25,397 nucleotides of DNA, from the NCBI GenBank assembly GCA_008931825.1, contig QXVZ01011249.1, forward strand, positions 1-25,397, written 5' to 3'. The notes beneath the pieces were generated by a model. That model was not told the origin of the DNA and did no database searches. It saw only the letters and a list, made by a program, of their open reading frames with translations. The translations under genes were made by a program, and so were the position numbers. The DNA is from Phallusia fumigata (lineage: Eukaryota; Chordata; Ascidiacea; Phlebobranchia; Ascidiidae). This document shows positions 1-10,831 of this stretch, one piece after another (within the stretch, counting starts at the first letter, position 1; each line of letters opens with the position of its first letter).

Positions 1-220
1 AAAACTTGCTTACGTCAGCATAGCGTTATAACCAAGTAGTTATACATAAGTTTACATAAGTAGTTATGATACGATATCATAATTTTATCAGACATAAGTC
101 ACATTATAACCTTGTGACTACGTTGCATAAATCTTCCTTGCCACCTTGAGTAGGTTTATAAATTGGTTTTAGAACCTTCTAACATTATGGAAACAATTGT
201 TTCCGTTTTTGTACCGACAG

Positions 221-1201
221 CCGTTTCAATGCGGACCCAAAATATTATCGATTTGCAAGAATTATGTTCAGTGACGTTGTACATCCAGAAATTAGTAAAT
301 TTCTTAACGACTCCGTGGATGAGTTTGCTGGCCCCGATGGCGCAGGGGGACTATTACGTTATCCTTCTGAAGGTATTACAGTTCTTAAAAAAAATCATTT
401 TTGTCCAGTTAAAACTATGTCACATGAACGGTCAGCTCCCACCAAAATGGTGTCACAATTCGACAAGAGATTTTTAGGCATTTTGTTTTTGTTGGCTCTT
501 TTAAACGTTGTAACCTTCCCACTCTTTTCCAAATTTTCATGGTCATCCGTTAAACCAGAACTGAAAACAAAATCTTTTGTCGTCTTTAGTTTGATAAGTA
601 CGCATTTAGTTAGTTATTTACATCTCTTATAGTTTCACCCGATAATACATACGTGTTTGTTAAAATTATATATTTTGCAACCTTAGGTGATGTATGGACG
701 AGTGGCCCAATTAACACTGGCAACGCTCTTCGTTATGCAAGAGATCATGTGTTTGAAAATGGTCTTCGAAGTTACGGACATGAAAACGTGGCGGTGGTTT
801 TAGTTGACAGAAACTCCGACGATGATGTTAAAACGGCGGCTCAGTCTCTAAGAGACGCCGGCATTTTGGTAAAGTACATTTTAATGTTAAACAATAAACG
901 GTCTTTTAAAACCGTGGCCCTTCTAATGGTACATTTCCCTATTAGTTGCACTTTAGTCACTGCCTGGAGGAGTAACAGACAGAGCTTTTGATCAACTTCA
1001 ACTAATGATCGTTTTCATTTCTAGACTTACGCTGTGTTTTTGAAGTTCGACGATGGTGTTCCAATCAATATGGAGCAACTTCTTGACATCGCCGGTGAAC
1101 CTGAACACGTGTTTATTGTCGAGGGCGACTTTGAGAGAGTTGCCGTAAAAATGGCTGAGGAACTTATCACTCATGTGTGTCAAAATGCCTGCGGTCCCTG
1201 A
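221..1201 (+). CDS. von Willebrand factor A domain protein, C-terminal three exons (5' partial)
   Basis: Three exons at 221-372, 687-868 and 1025-1201 join in phase (1 then 0) and end at a TGA at 1199-1201, giving about 169 residues. Acceptors follow pyrimidine-rich tracts (gacag, cttag, tctag); donors are gtatta and gtaaag. The product reads as most of a vWA fold: a central strand FARIMFSD, then INTGNALRYA, which matches the T-x-x-G helix bearing the MIDAS threonine, then VAVVLVDRNSDD with the MIDAS aspartate, then AVFLKFDDG near the C-terminal helix. vWA domains of this kind occur in collagens, matrilins, vitrin and cochlin and mediate extracellular adhesion. The DxSxS strand must lie further left, outside the window. 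The protein ends just after the domain (CQNACGP). A plus-strand AATAAA at 1672-1677 could end the transcript. Family call firm; identity unknown. Confidence 0.75.
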
Positions 1202-1304
1202 TACCTGATTTTGAATGCTTTACGCTTATAACGCGNACTCACGTGTGTCAAAATGCCTGCGGTCCCTGATACCTGATTTTGAATGCTTTACCCCTTATAA
1301 CGCG
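1169..1304. repeat. 67/68-bp direct duplication around a single N (assembly join)
   Basis: Positions 1169-1235 and 1237-1304 are almost identical and are separated only by an N at 1236. The block includes the vWA gene's last codons and stop. This looks like two overlapping contig ends set side by side rather than a biological tandem repeat. Confidence 0.85.
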
Positions 1305-2201
1305 ACAAGGATGGTGATACCGTCCTTACTACAGCTTCTCAAAAAAATAATAATTTTGAAAAAAAAACTATTAAAAAAAAATAATTTCTAAAATAATTTT
1401 GTTGACGATTTTTGGAAATTGGTAATTTTAATTTGGTTCTGTCCAATGGGTTCCGTCACTTAAGTTTCACGTTCAATGAAACGAAACATTTCCTGAATAC
1501 GGAACGCTTACGACGCGAATCGCATTCAAACAAATTGGTTGATCAAATACTTCTTTAAAAGTACGACATGGGTTGTCAAAACACGTTTATTCAGTGTGAT
1601 GCAACTTGGGCTTTACTAATACGACTAATGCAATCTGTTAAATTTAATTTCTGAAATCATGGGTGCGAGTAAATAAAAAAACGCTGAAAGAGGCATATCA
1701 TATTGCTGGAAAAAGTGTTGTAACATATTTCCGTTTACACTTCGCCTAACAACGTAGTTTCAATACCAGTCAATTAAACGTTGATAACATCTACATAAAT
1801 AAATGAAAGTTTATAAACATCAAACCAATTACTGTACAGTACGGAATGTTTAAGGAAACAAAACGACATTCTTTTATACTATCATTATGATACTGTGTGA
1901 TCAAATTTTGAGAAGTAATATAATGTTTGGAAGTGACATAAATAGATAATATATATGCATGACGAAAAATATTGGAATGGTTAAACACTTAAAAAGTACT
2001 TGCATAAAAATCACTATATTTGTGTGATGTATTTGAAACTACTTTTCCATTAGGAACAGAAAACATTTAAAAACGATTATACTCAAGACATGGTGGAATC
2101 ATATTCAGTACGCTACAAGACCCATCATAAACGAAATGTTTTTTTAATTATACAAGGTTTGAATCTCTTGGATTTTAATTCATTGGACCACTTCTGACAA
2201 A
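1305..2201. other. Convergent intergenic region
   Basis: AT-rich stretch between the 3' ends of the vWA gene (plus strand) and lectin gene A (minus strand). I see no coding exon. Possible polyadenylation signals are AATAAA on the plus strand at 1672-1677 and, on the minus strand, AATAAA at 1586-1591 and ATTAAA at 2174-2179. Which are used cannot be told from sequence. Confidence 0.5.
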
Positions 2202-3356
2202 TTAACGCCGTTCGCAAACGCCTGAAAAACTCCGAAAACAATCAATATCATTCCATTGGTAAGGGAGATGATATGTAACCTTTAGCGCTACGACGCAAAA
2301 TTCATTTCCAGATGGTTGGCCGGGATAGAAATCAGTGTTGTTGGGCGTTGCCTTCACTCCGTCCACAAAGGTAAACTTCCCGTCCTGGTCACTATCCCAT
2401 AAACCGATCCAAAACCCTTCATGACCGAGGGATTCCATCGCATTCACCAATGATCTGCAATGAACAAACCCTAATTTTTTAATGATCTTTAAAGCAGTTG
2501 CTTCGCGGGGTTTTAAAATAGGTTTATACAATTTTTAGTCGTACTTTTATATAAAGTCGTAAGTCCGAGGTTTTAAAAAGGAGATATTTTTCAACTAGGG
2601 GGGACTTTGTTATGAAACATTGGGAAAAGAAGAAAAAATATAGTTAAATATCATTCCAAAGTTAATTCTAATAACTTTGTAGTTACAACAATAGAGTCTA
2701 AAAATTTTATTAATTGTAGTTTGTTATCAAAAATAGACTGGCCCAAATAGTTCTTAGAAACGACATGCTTTATTCATCAAACGTTTCGGCAACAACTAAT
2801 AAGGTTGATAAGATTTTCTTTAGAATTATGACCAGATCCAAGATTAGTGTTCCAATGTCAGAGTTTGCTTTTTCCTAACTTACTAACATAAACATACTAA
2901 TTACGAACCAAATTTTCGGTATAGGGGAGTAATTTTTGTTTTGAATATCGGTTAAATGAGTACATGCAAAAAACGAATCACTGTGTTAAGTCTCTTTGTG
3001 AAGTAAACTGATATCGCAAACGGCGTAAGCGATTTTTGCCGTCTTGAGATGAATCGGACATTTACTTGCGAAATTAGATTCCAGTGCACACTTTGCCGGT
3101 GGACTGTTTATGCGTATTTCATAAATGGACCCACAAACGAAATAATATATTTTTGCACTGTTCTGGGGAATGTTTTACACGATTAAATCGTACAATTTTG
3201 CTCTTCTCCTAACACTATGTAAATGAAAAATCACGTTCTACCTGCGAGTTTGATTGTCCCTCATTCCCCAAGCGGCCAGATCTCCGCCTATGGACTGACA
3301 ATAAGCCCTCGAAGCATTCCAAGTCTGAGCTGAGGGTGAGAAGTGATGATGTAATA
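2202..3356 (-). CDS. Gene A exons 8-9: C-type lectin domain
   Basis: Exon 8 (3356-3242) encodes the front of the fold: FSPSAQTW, SRAYCQSIGGDLAAWG. Exon 9 (2454-2202) continues with WIGLWDSDQDG, FYPGQPSGNEFC, YQWNDIDC and GVCERR followed by TAA. The four conserved cysteines and the WIGL motif are present. The WND calcium motif is intact, but the usual EPN or QPD triplet is QPS, so ligand choice is uncertain. The intron between the exons is phase 2. Confidence 0.9.
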
Positions 3357-6300
3357 CTGTAAATGCAAGAATTGGCGTTTAACCGTTTTTACGTAATGGT
3401 TTTGGAAATGTGCAAAGCTTATTACAAACACTATGTTTAACCCCAGTTACAGACTTCCTAGGCGTACATGCTCATGCAACAACACTACGGCTATAAAAGC
3501 CGTTAACGTGACAAAAGGATATCAAATAACACATTTCAGCAATAATTTTGAGTTTTCGATTTGCCCCGACCGTTTTAAGTTACGGAGGTTTTTGGTTGAA
3601 CATTAGTAGAACGTAGAGAGGGGGTAGATCAAAATACCTGTCTCGCAATTTCTTCCGGTGTACCAAATATTGCACGTGCAGGTATAATCATTCTCCACCA
3701 CTGCGCAAGTTCCATTGTGTTGGCATCTTCCCGGGTTTGCGACACAATGGTTGGTAACTAAAGAAATTTGTCACTCAGTTTTAAGCTCGAATTGATAGAA
3801 CTTAATTACAGAAGTGTTTTTGTTGCATGTCCGAGCTGTGTTTCTATTTAACAGTTTTTGCATACGGAATGTTTCAATTTTATATGTACGTTTACCATAT
3901 TGACAATTTCCTCCACTGGAACCAGCTTTGCACGAGCAATAACCTTCATTGATTCCTGTTAAACACTCTCCGTTGTTTTCGCAGTTTCGGGAGCACAAGT
4001 TGTTCTCTAAACACCCGGATTTGATGTCAGCTGTAAATTTGCATTTTTTTGCATCCGTGGCATTGCAATTAATCCTGGTTCTCCCAGTAACTGTAGCGTT
4101 TTTTGCCTATTTCGAGTTACATGCCCGAAACTTTCAAACGTTGCGCAAAACCTTCATGGAAACTCGATTACAACGCATGAAGCCGTGAACGTAACGAACG
4201 CTAATCACAACAATGTAAACAACACACTGTAATAAACCAACACTGCCACCTGGTGACATTACGCATGTCATGTACCATGTTTTCAGTACACAGTGCCTGG
4301 TTTTGCATGAACTTACCTTCAAATGTAAACGATGATTTCGAAGCACCGCATGAATGACTTGTCACGCTGTGATTGGTTGATCCTTGGTACGAACTTTGAC
4401 CTTTTCTTGTGTAGAATTTTAAGTTTCCACCCTTTTCTGTTTGAAACAAACGTGTTTTGAAAGTTAAAGTTTGATGCTGAAAGTCGTGATGCCAATTTAG
4501 GTTTGGATCAGGTTTGCTATTGTTCATATCTCAAGTTGTTGAAATTTGGACTCAAATATAGTTAGAAACTGATTTAGGTCAGGTACAAACGAAATAAAAT
4601 TTGACATTCGATGTATGGTAAAAAGAATAGAAACGTGTTAGCAACTTAACGCGTTAATCCATTCGAAACTTACAATGTTAATTGTTTTTTATAGGTTTCG
4701 GTTTGTAAAAAATCCAAATCTTAAAATTGTGAATTTTTTTGCGGCTAATCTATTCATTGATAGAAACTGATTTGTTCAAATTACAGCATATCGGTTCGTT
4801 TCGGTTCGTCTTCCTAAAGCCAAACCAGGTTCACTTACTGGGTAAAAGTCCAGCGTGGATGGCAGCAACGCACACAGATGACTCTATGCTGTACACAGTT
4901 GTCCCGCACACGTCATTTGAACGACAACCGGAGGGACAAACAACCTCTGCAAGAGATTCTTCCGCGTCACCGCTGGTGTCGCATTTCACTGTGTTGACAA
5001 AATAAGCCACGCTAAATAACACGACTGTGTCAAATGTTTAAGCTTCCAAAAACCTCTTTCTGTTTAGCTTTTGTCACAAATGTGTATGAAACAATTAAAA
5101 GGTTATCTCTGCGAAAAGTCAACATGCCAAACGTTGTGTTGCAAGTGAAAGTAACTTTTATCGCGGTCGAAAGTAAAATGAAAGACCATTACACATTGCA
5201 ATTTTTCAGTGCGACATGCACAGTTCATTGCATTAAGTTTTATTATGCCAGTCCCGGGCGCGCTTCTGTTGTCAGTTTGAGCAAAACACTTGGAAAGCCA
5301 GCTCAAAACCGTAAGTTGGCGGTAAATGATCTGGATTTATGACTTTAAGAAATCTTTAAAGATAGAATAAAATCAAGTCTTACAGATATGCTTATTAAAG
5401 CAAGACATTTGTTTTTACTTTGAAAGGAATACGAAACGGTCGAAGGGGGACAAGATTCGCTTTTGATTCCGTTCCTTGATGTTCCAGAGTATTTGCGGCG
5501 TGGTCCGCTTTTGAACACTTCGAAATATCCGCCGCCGTCTGGAAAACGCAAATTACAAATTTAAAGGTGTTTCCACAATCAGATAAGTTTTTACTTTAAA
5601 CGCTTGAAGCGGTTTCATGCATCAAATGTTTATAGACAACAATGATATTAAAAATTATTCAAAAGATAAAAAGCTTGCCTGCTATGATCAAATTTCCTAT
5701 CGGCTATGCGCTTTATGCCGTTACGCAAGCGACCGGTTTGACGTTTTCAAAAACTTACAATGTTGACTACACTTGAACACAAGCAACTTACAAAAATGAT
5801 TACAAACATACAAAACAATAAATGTTAAACAAACTTACTTTCCATTAGTCCAGCATGCATCGCAGCAAGACACAGAGGGCCACCTACGTAGTTGTCGGTT
5901 CCACATAAATCTGAATGTTGCTTCCAACAGTCGCCGGGACAAATCACTTTCGTGATTGAGTGCTTCAAATCGGACAGCTTCGTATCGCAGGTTGCTGATG
6001 AAAGCGACAAAGTTTTTGCACACGAAATACAACATAAATTTACTTTGTTAGCGGTTTGTGCAAATGACATCCAAAGTTTAAGTCAATCGTTTGTTACGGT
6101 TGAGAAACGACCAAATCAGGACTGAAATGTTATATTGGGGTATTTGCTCCACCACGCCAGCGAAGCGAATCTACTATTTAAAAACAAGATTTGAAACACT
6201 GTACTTCAGGAAACTCGAAAAAAAATCTTTTTCGATAGTTTAAATCGTATTTATCATGTTTTTTGTTGTTGAGAAGTCATCTAAAAGTTTCGCTTCTATG

Positions 6301-6646
6301 GGGAAGAAAGTCGGCTTTGATAATAATGAAATTAGCCTGTGTGCTTTAAGTTTGCCAGAAAATTACACAGTTAAATTCCCAGCTGAGAAAAATTCATCTG
6401 AATACAAACTGTACACATATTGCCTGATGTTTACCTATGCATTACGTTCCACGAGCTTGGATTAGGTAATTGACAATTCGAAAACAAGTTTACAGTACAA
6501 AACCTCAATATATATTTTTATGTTACTTTTAAAAAAAAAACATTGACTTTACCCATTAAAGATTCGCTTCCGTTGAGATGGAATGAACAATTCCAGAAGA
6601 GAAGGAATGCAAACAAAGTAAGGTTCGAAGTAAACCAATGATACAT
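2202..6646 (-). CDS. Lectin gene A: secreted LCCL-LCCL-EGF-EGF-C-type lectin protein (complete model)
   Basis: Nine exons, in transcript order: 6646-6553, 5994-5839, 5538-5419, 4988-4839, 4436-4317, 4090-3896, 3757-3638, 3356-3242, 2454-2202. They total 1323 nt, or 440 codons plus stop, with GT donors and AG acceptors throughout. The signal exon ends in phase 1, the next six exons are phase 1-1, the first CTLD exon is 1-2 and the last starts in phase 2. The chain is signal peptide, two LCCL domains each split over two exons, two EGF-like domains and one C-type lectin domain; no transmembrane segment follows, so it should be secreted. LCCL is the module named from Limulus factor C, Coch-5b2 and Lgl1; CTLDs often bind sugars in a calcium-dependent way. 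Exact phase agreement is the main support. Function in recognition is inferred. Confidence 0.85.
3638..4090 (-). CDS. Gene A exons 6-7: two EGF-like domains
   Basis: Exon 6 (4090-3896, 195 nt) begins with a linker (TVTGRTRINC...) and then an EGF-like module with CENNGEC, GYCSCKAG and GNCQYG. Exon 7 (3757-3638, 120 nt) is a second EGF-like module: NHC, CQHNGTC, YTCTCN, WYTGRNCE. Both are phase 1-1. I find exon 6 only in copy A; exon 7 occurs in all three copies. Confidence 0.85.
4317..4988 (-). CDS. Gene A exons 4-5: second LCCL domain
   Basis: Exon 4 (4988-4839, 150 nt) reads VKCDTS, VVCPSGC, VCGTTVYS, SSVCVAAIHAGLL, a close fit to the LCCL consensus. Exon 5 (4436-4317, 120 nt) continues KGGNLKFY, YQGSTNHSVTS, SCGASKSSFTFEG, including the typical closing SSFTF. 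Acceptor aacacag, donors gtaagt. Two LCCL domains in tandem are also known in CRISPLD proteins, but no CAP domain is seen here. Confidence 0.88.
5419..5994 (-). CDS. Gene A exons 2-3: first LCCL domain
   Basis: Exon 2 (5994-5839, 156 nt) carries the N-terminal half: ATCDTK, VICPGDC, LCGTDNY and CLAAMHAGLM, matching the LCCL pattern C..C P..C ... GT..Y ... C.AA.HAG. Exon 3 (5538-5419, 120 nt) carries the rest: GGYFEVF, YSGTSRNGI, SESCPPS. The join rebuilds a GLMxxxGG turn typical of LCCL. Exon 3 ends at a gtaaaa donor after SFQ in phase 1. Confidence 0.85.
6553..6646 (-). CDS. Gene A exon 1: signal peptide
   Basis: An ATG at 6646-6644 opens 31 codons plus one base ending at a gtaaag donor. 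The peptide has a hydrophobic core (LFAFLLFWN) followed by small polar residues (NGSESLM), as in a secretory signal peptide. The matching exon in copy C has the same length and the same ESLM end. I chose this start because it is the first ATG of that conserved exon and phase 1 joins the LCCL exon at 5994. It is shorter than ORF-finding cut-offs. Confidence 0.75.
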
Positions 6647-6849
6647 TGTGCTTTTTTAAACCACCTGTTTGCCGACACTAAAAAATCTGTTCGATATCTT
6701 TTTGAGCTGGCCATGATACACTTATAGTTCAAAATATTTCTTCAAAATCTCGTCATTTACGTTAAAAACTAATAACAAGCTCGTTTCTCGGCTTTCGACA
6801 AAACCAGTGCAGCCAATTATTTTTACAAAAAACGACGTGTTACCTCATT

Positions 6850-7150
6850 TATAAACGAAACATGCTGTTTTGCGTAAGACCTGTATTCCAGTCTACACAG
6901 TCTACCTTCGGATCAACAAACTGTTTGTCACATTGCAAAACCTTATATCAACACGAAGGTAGATATGATTATCGGAAGTTTGTTCCTTTTCCATTTTTGG
7001 AACTTGTTGTTTACCGGGATGCTTAATATCACGCAGCCAATTTCCAGTAGCTGCGCAGGTTATGAATTTGCTCACCTATAGATGGCATCAATGGCATGTT
7101 GATGTTTTGTGTAATTACGTTGAGCATTTCATATCGTTGTCAAGACAAAC
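6850..7150. repeat. 5'-flank block of gene A, duplicated upstream of gene B
   Basis: This stretch resembles 12960-13255 over most of its length (for example ggatcaacaaac, gcaaaacctt, the caccaaggca-like gatggcatca, and gagcatttc). It marks the segmental duplication unit that includes each gene's upstream DNA. A short minus-strand reading (MLN...INMPLM) is shared by both copies, but I cannot show that it is coding. Confidence 0.55.
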
Positions 7151-7383
7151 TGATTTTCAATGAGGTGGCAATTGGCGGTAAATAGAACATACTGTAACTC
7201 TTTTCAAGATCGCTTACATCTAAAGTCATATGCCGCAGGTTGTCCTGTGGAGCAAGCCGATACTACAGACCGCGTTTGCAAGTGTTTTGTAGCATGTTTC
7301 AAGCCCTTGACTCCAAGATTTTTAAACCGTCACAAATCACCAATGTTGCTCTACTCCAAACACATTAAAAGCAAGTTTTTCCT

Positions 7384-7490
7384 GCAAGTTTGAATGTTCT
7401 TCATTCCATAAGAGTCCAGATCTCCACCCTTGGACTGGCAGTATGACCTCGAATCGCTCAAGTTTGACAGTCCTACAGTACGTCACAATC
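7384..7490 (-). pseudogene. Relic E: isolated first CTLD exon with destroyed donor
   Basis: On the minus strand this reads SNLSDSRSYC, QSKGGDLDSYGMK and NIQTC, clearly a CTLD front exon like those at 3242-3356 and 9129-9246. The donor G|GT is changed to G|GA, the FSPSAQTW start is decayed, and no second CTLD exon lies downstream. DNA at 7150-7380 matches the CTLD intron of the relic at 14.4 kb, so this was once part of a full lectin gene. Confidence 0.7.
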
Positions 7491-8525
7491 AGTTGGTGTG
7501 CTCATTTGCGATGCAAGCACACCAGGGTCGAAGCTGCTTGCAACAAAACTTGTACACATTGCTTCTCGGCATTTTAGAGCACTTATCTTGAAGTGCCGTT
7601 AGTGCTTGCACAAAAAAGCGGTTTTTCTAGGTGTCGCTGTTGTAATAAGTAACCGAAACCAATTAAGCAAACCGTTTTGCTGCACTAACACCACAGTCGG
7701 AATAACATAAAAGCAATTGGACTTTTCACTCATCTTGTACTGTCAAGTGCTATTTAAAAAGTCTGCATAATTTTAAACACCGTTGCTTTCATGAAATTCG
7801 CGAAAGCTGCATGCGAACAACTTTTGCTCATTTTTACACGTTTGCAAGATACTATTCTGCTTATTTGTACAGCCAGTAGCAACAAGCAAAATTAAAACAT
7901 ACATTTGTACCTATGATGAAATCTTTAAATGAACAATCATTCTGGCCTACATTTACCATAACGTAAGTAACAATTTCGCTTTAAATCAACAAGTAAGTAG
8001 ATTACTTGCACGAGTTTTCGGGTAATGCATAGTTGCGAGCAGTTATTTAAAAGTTGTAAAGTCGGCTCACGGGACTATCTCATCAGGTGTATTGTTGTTT
8101 AATTGCCATGAAAAATAACAACAGACCACGCAACCAGGATGGGTTATTAGTTATTACGTGCCGTCATATTTCTGTTGAGACTTTAGAAGGATATCAACTG
8201 TTCGTCACATTCAAAACACTGGGATCTGTTTTTTAAAGAAGACAAAACATCTATATTTCGGAATCTAGATTTTAAAGACAATACTTGTATTATAACATTC
8301 AATAAGGACAAGTAATAGTGTGTTAATAAAAAATGTTTCTTTTTACGTTTTTGTGCTTTTGACCCGTGGTTAAACTATTTTTATAGCACTTATTCGAAAC
8401 TAACCACAAACAAATGCAAAACCATTTGGGAACTTGTTTCGTTTTGAGACATTTTACTAATAAACCCGTAAAAATGTTTGGGTTTGTAGTTGGTGCAGAA
8501 TGCACTTATACTTTATTCTAGCAAA
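7491..8525. other. 3' flank of gene B, no gene seen
   Basis: I find no convincing exon here. The part from about 7900 to 8130 (cttctggcctaca-like, agcagttattt, agttgtaaag, attgccat) is similar to 13790-14000, the 3' flank of relic D, showing that the duplicated unit extends past the gene. A minus-strand AATAAA at 8512-8517 lies only about 9 bases beyond gene B's stop. Confidence 0.5.
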
Positions 8526-9246
8526 TCAACGCCGTTCACAAAGGCCAAAAGATTTAAAAGAACAAATAAAATTATTCCAAAAGTATGTGGAATAACTGTT
8601 ACCGTCCAGAAAAAGTTCAGAAAATGCGCATTCAATGCAATATTCGTTTGGTTCATGGTTTGGTTCGCCAGGATAAAAGTCAGTGTTGTTAGGCGTCGCC
8701 TCCACACCGTCAACAAATGTGAAGATCCCATCTCTATTGCTGTCCCATAAACCGATCCAAATTCGCTGATGTCCGAGCTCAATTATTTTATTAACCAACG
8801 ACCTGTATCAGAAAAAGCTTACAATTTTTACGATTAGGAAAAGCTTCAACATTTATGCCCTTTTAAGTTTACTTGCAGCAAACTAATGCCAACAGACGCG
8901 ATTTTCGCCAATTTTAGCTGTCAGCAGTCTCTGGAGTATTTTTCTTACGATATTGGATTCTAGTGAAATATTGACTGGGGACCCCTTTTGCGGACTGGCC
9001 CACAAACGAAGACACGGCATTATATGCTCTTTCTGTTGCCTGTTGTAATCTGTTTCGAAGATTTTAAGGCCAGCAACCTACAACTTTGCTCTGATCCAAC
9101 GCTATTTAACTAAAATATCACGTTCTACCTGCGAGTTTGATTGTCCCTCATTCCCCAAGCGGCCAGATCTCCGCCTATGGACTGACAATAAGCCCTCGAA
9201 GCATTCCAAGTCTGAGCTGTGGGTGAGAAGTGATGATTCCGCAACA
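8526..9246 (-). pseudogene. Gene B CTLD exons (reading frame intact)
   Basis: First exon 9246-9129 (118 nt): LRNHHFSPTAQTW, YCQSIGGDLAAWGMR, donor gtagaa. Second exon 8802-8526 (277 nt, ends TGA): WIGLWDSNRDG, FYPGEPNHEPNEYC, WNNFIC, GLCERR. The sugar-binding triplet is EPN and the later motif is WNN rather than WND. It is about 8 codons longer than copy A between the second and third conserved cysteines. These exons show no damage even though the gene as a whole does. Confidence 0.82.
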
Positions 9247-9876
9247 CTGTAAAAGCGAGAATTGGCGATTAAGTATTTACATGTAATGGTTTTGCGGAAA
9301 TGTGCAAAACCTAATACCACACTACTCCCGACCTAGAAGAAGTGAAATGACAAACTACAGGTGGAAGCCTTCCAAGAATTTACTATCGGTAAGGCCACGT
9401 ATACAAAGCCGTTTAGGCTTCTCGTTTGCATCTTTTGCAGTGATATATGCATATGACCACACCCTATACTTGCAAAACAGCAAGGCTGCGTTATTGCTGC
9501 GGACAAATACGAATTTACACATGGGTGCATGTTTTACTAATTGCATAATGGCGACGAGTAGGGATGTTCAAAGCAGAACAGCCGACTATTCCAGAATACT
9601 TGTTTCGAATCCAGAATATCGAAGTCTTGTATTAGTTTTGACAGAATGACACACAGAATTTCAAGTAACAAAACAACAGTAGAGGACTGGTTGATTAACT
9701 TCAAAAAGTAACATTTTTAACGTTTATATGCACAAGTATATACAGCCGATTCTGATGCATCGCGCGTTTGGAAAGAAATCGATGTAAACGTTTTCGATTA
9801 TACACAAATATTCGGTTTGCCCTGTTGATTTCTGTTAAAAACATGTACAACTTAGAGAGGTAGTTAAACGAGATAC

Positions 9877-9996
9877 CTGTCTCGCAATTTCTGCCAGTGT
9901 ACCAAATATTGCAGGTGCAGATGTAATCGTTTAAAGTATCGATGCAGGTTCCACTGTGTTGACATATTCCCGGGTTTTCCGCACAATGGTTGGTAT
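9877..9996 (-). pseudogene. Gene B EGF-like exon (intact)
   Basis: A 120-nt phase 1-1 exon reading DTNHC, CQHSGTC, YICTCN, WYTGRNCETG between a ttttag acceptor and a gtatct donor. It pairs with 3638-3757 of copy A and 17432-17551 of copy C, closest to C by eye (shared TLNDYIC). Confidence 0.82.
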
Positions 9997-10288
9997 CTAA
10001 AATAGAAAGATTTAATGGAAAAAGTTAGAAAAAGATTTAACAAACAGTACAAATAAAATCCATTCAACCCAACTTTTTATTTATTCTCTTATTTAGGTTC
10101 TTCTACGACTCAAAACTTTACTTATATTGTCCAATGGAAATATTTTTTACCCCTTTAATTCTCGTAAGACCCAACGGTAAAAATTTACCACCAAATTTTT
10201 TCTCGCATGATTCCTGGGCTCGACTTGATAAGACCTAATCACACACTGTATGCCTGTAATCTAAACCACTTCTTTTCTACGGACTTGC

Positions 10289-10400
10289 CTGCAAACGTAA
10301 ACGATGCTTTTGAAGCGTCACATGATCGACTTGTCACGCTGTGATTGGTTGATCCTTGATACGAACTCTTTTGTATTGAATTGAACTTCACCACCCTTTT
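10289..10400 (-). pseudogene. Gene B LCCL2 second exon with 8-bp deletion and GC donor
   Basis: The exon opens KGGEVQF in the frame set by the preceding exon. The later part (SSYQGSTNHS, SRSCDASKASFTF) is in another frame because 8 nt are missing relative to copies A and C (112 nt against 120 in both). The donor is G|GCAAGT, a GC-type site in an otherwise good context. Read through, the protein would end early inside the domain. Confidence 0.8.
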
Positions 10401-10831
10401 CTGTTGAAACGAAGTTGAAACAAATCTATCTGATTTATCTGATTCACAATTGTTAACATCTACAATTGACAAACCTTTGCTGTGTGATACACACTTGTTA
10501 CAAAGCTTAATGCTTAGCTGCGGAAGAGGTCGTGCTTGTTATATTTCGGAACGGGTTTAAGAAAGCCTGACGTATAAATTGGTTTGATTTCGAATTCGAT
10601 TTAATGTATAACAATCAAATAGACCTAACACCTTGTTGTGAGTAAAAGGAATAGAAACTAAAGATTTGCACATAATTCACGCCTTGCAGGTTTGCTTTTT
10701 GAAACATCTGTTGTTTCGACGTGGATTTAACATGTTTTATGGATGAACCCTTAATAAATTACCTTTGGGAAACAAGCATCTTTAGCAGGTTCGTTTCGGT
10801 TCGTCTTTTTAAATACCCCTGGTTTACTTAC

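Noticed and set aside
4739..5005. Plus-strand open frame of 88 codons
   Set aside because: It is the antisense of the LCCL2 first exon; the minus-strand reading has the LCCL pattern and splice sites.
5892..6125. Plus-strand open frame of 77 codons
   Set aside because: Antisense of the LCCL1 first exon of gene A.
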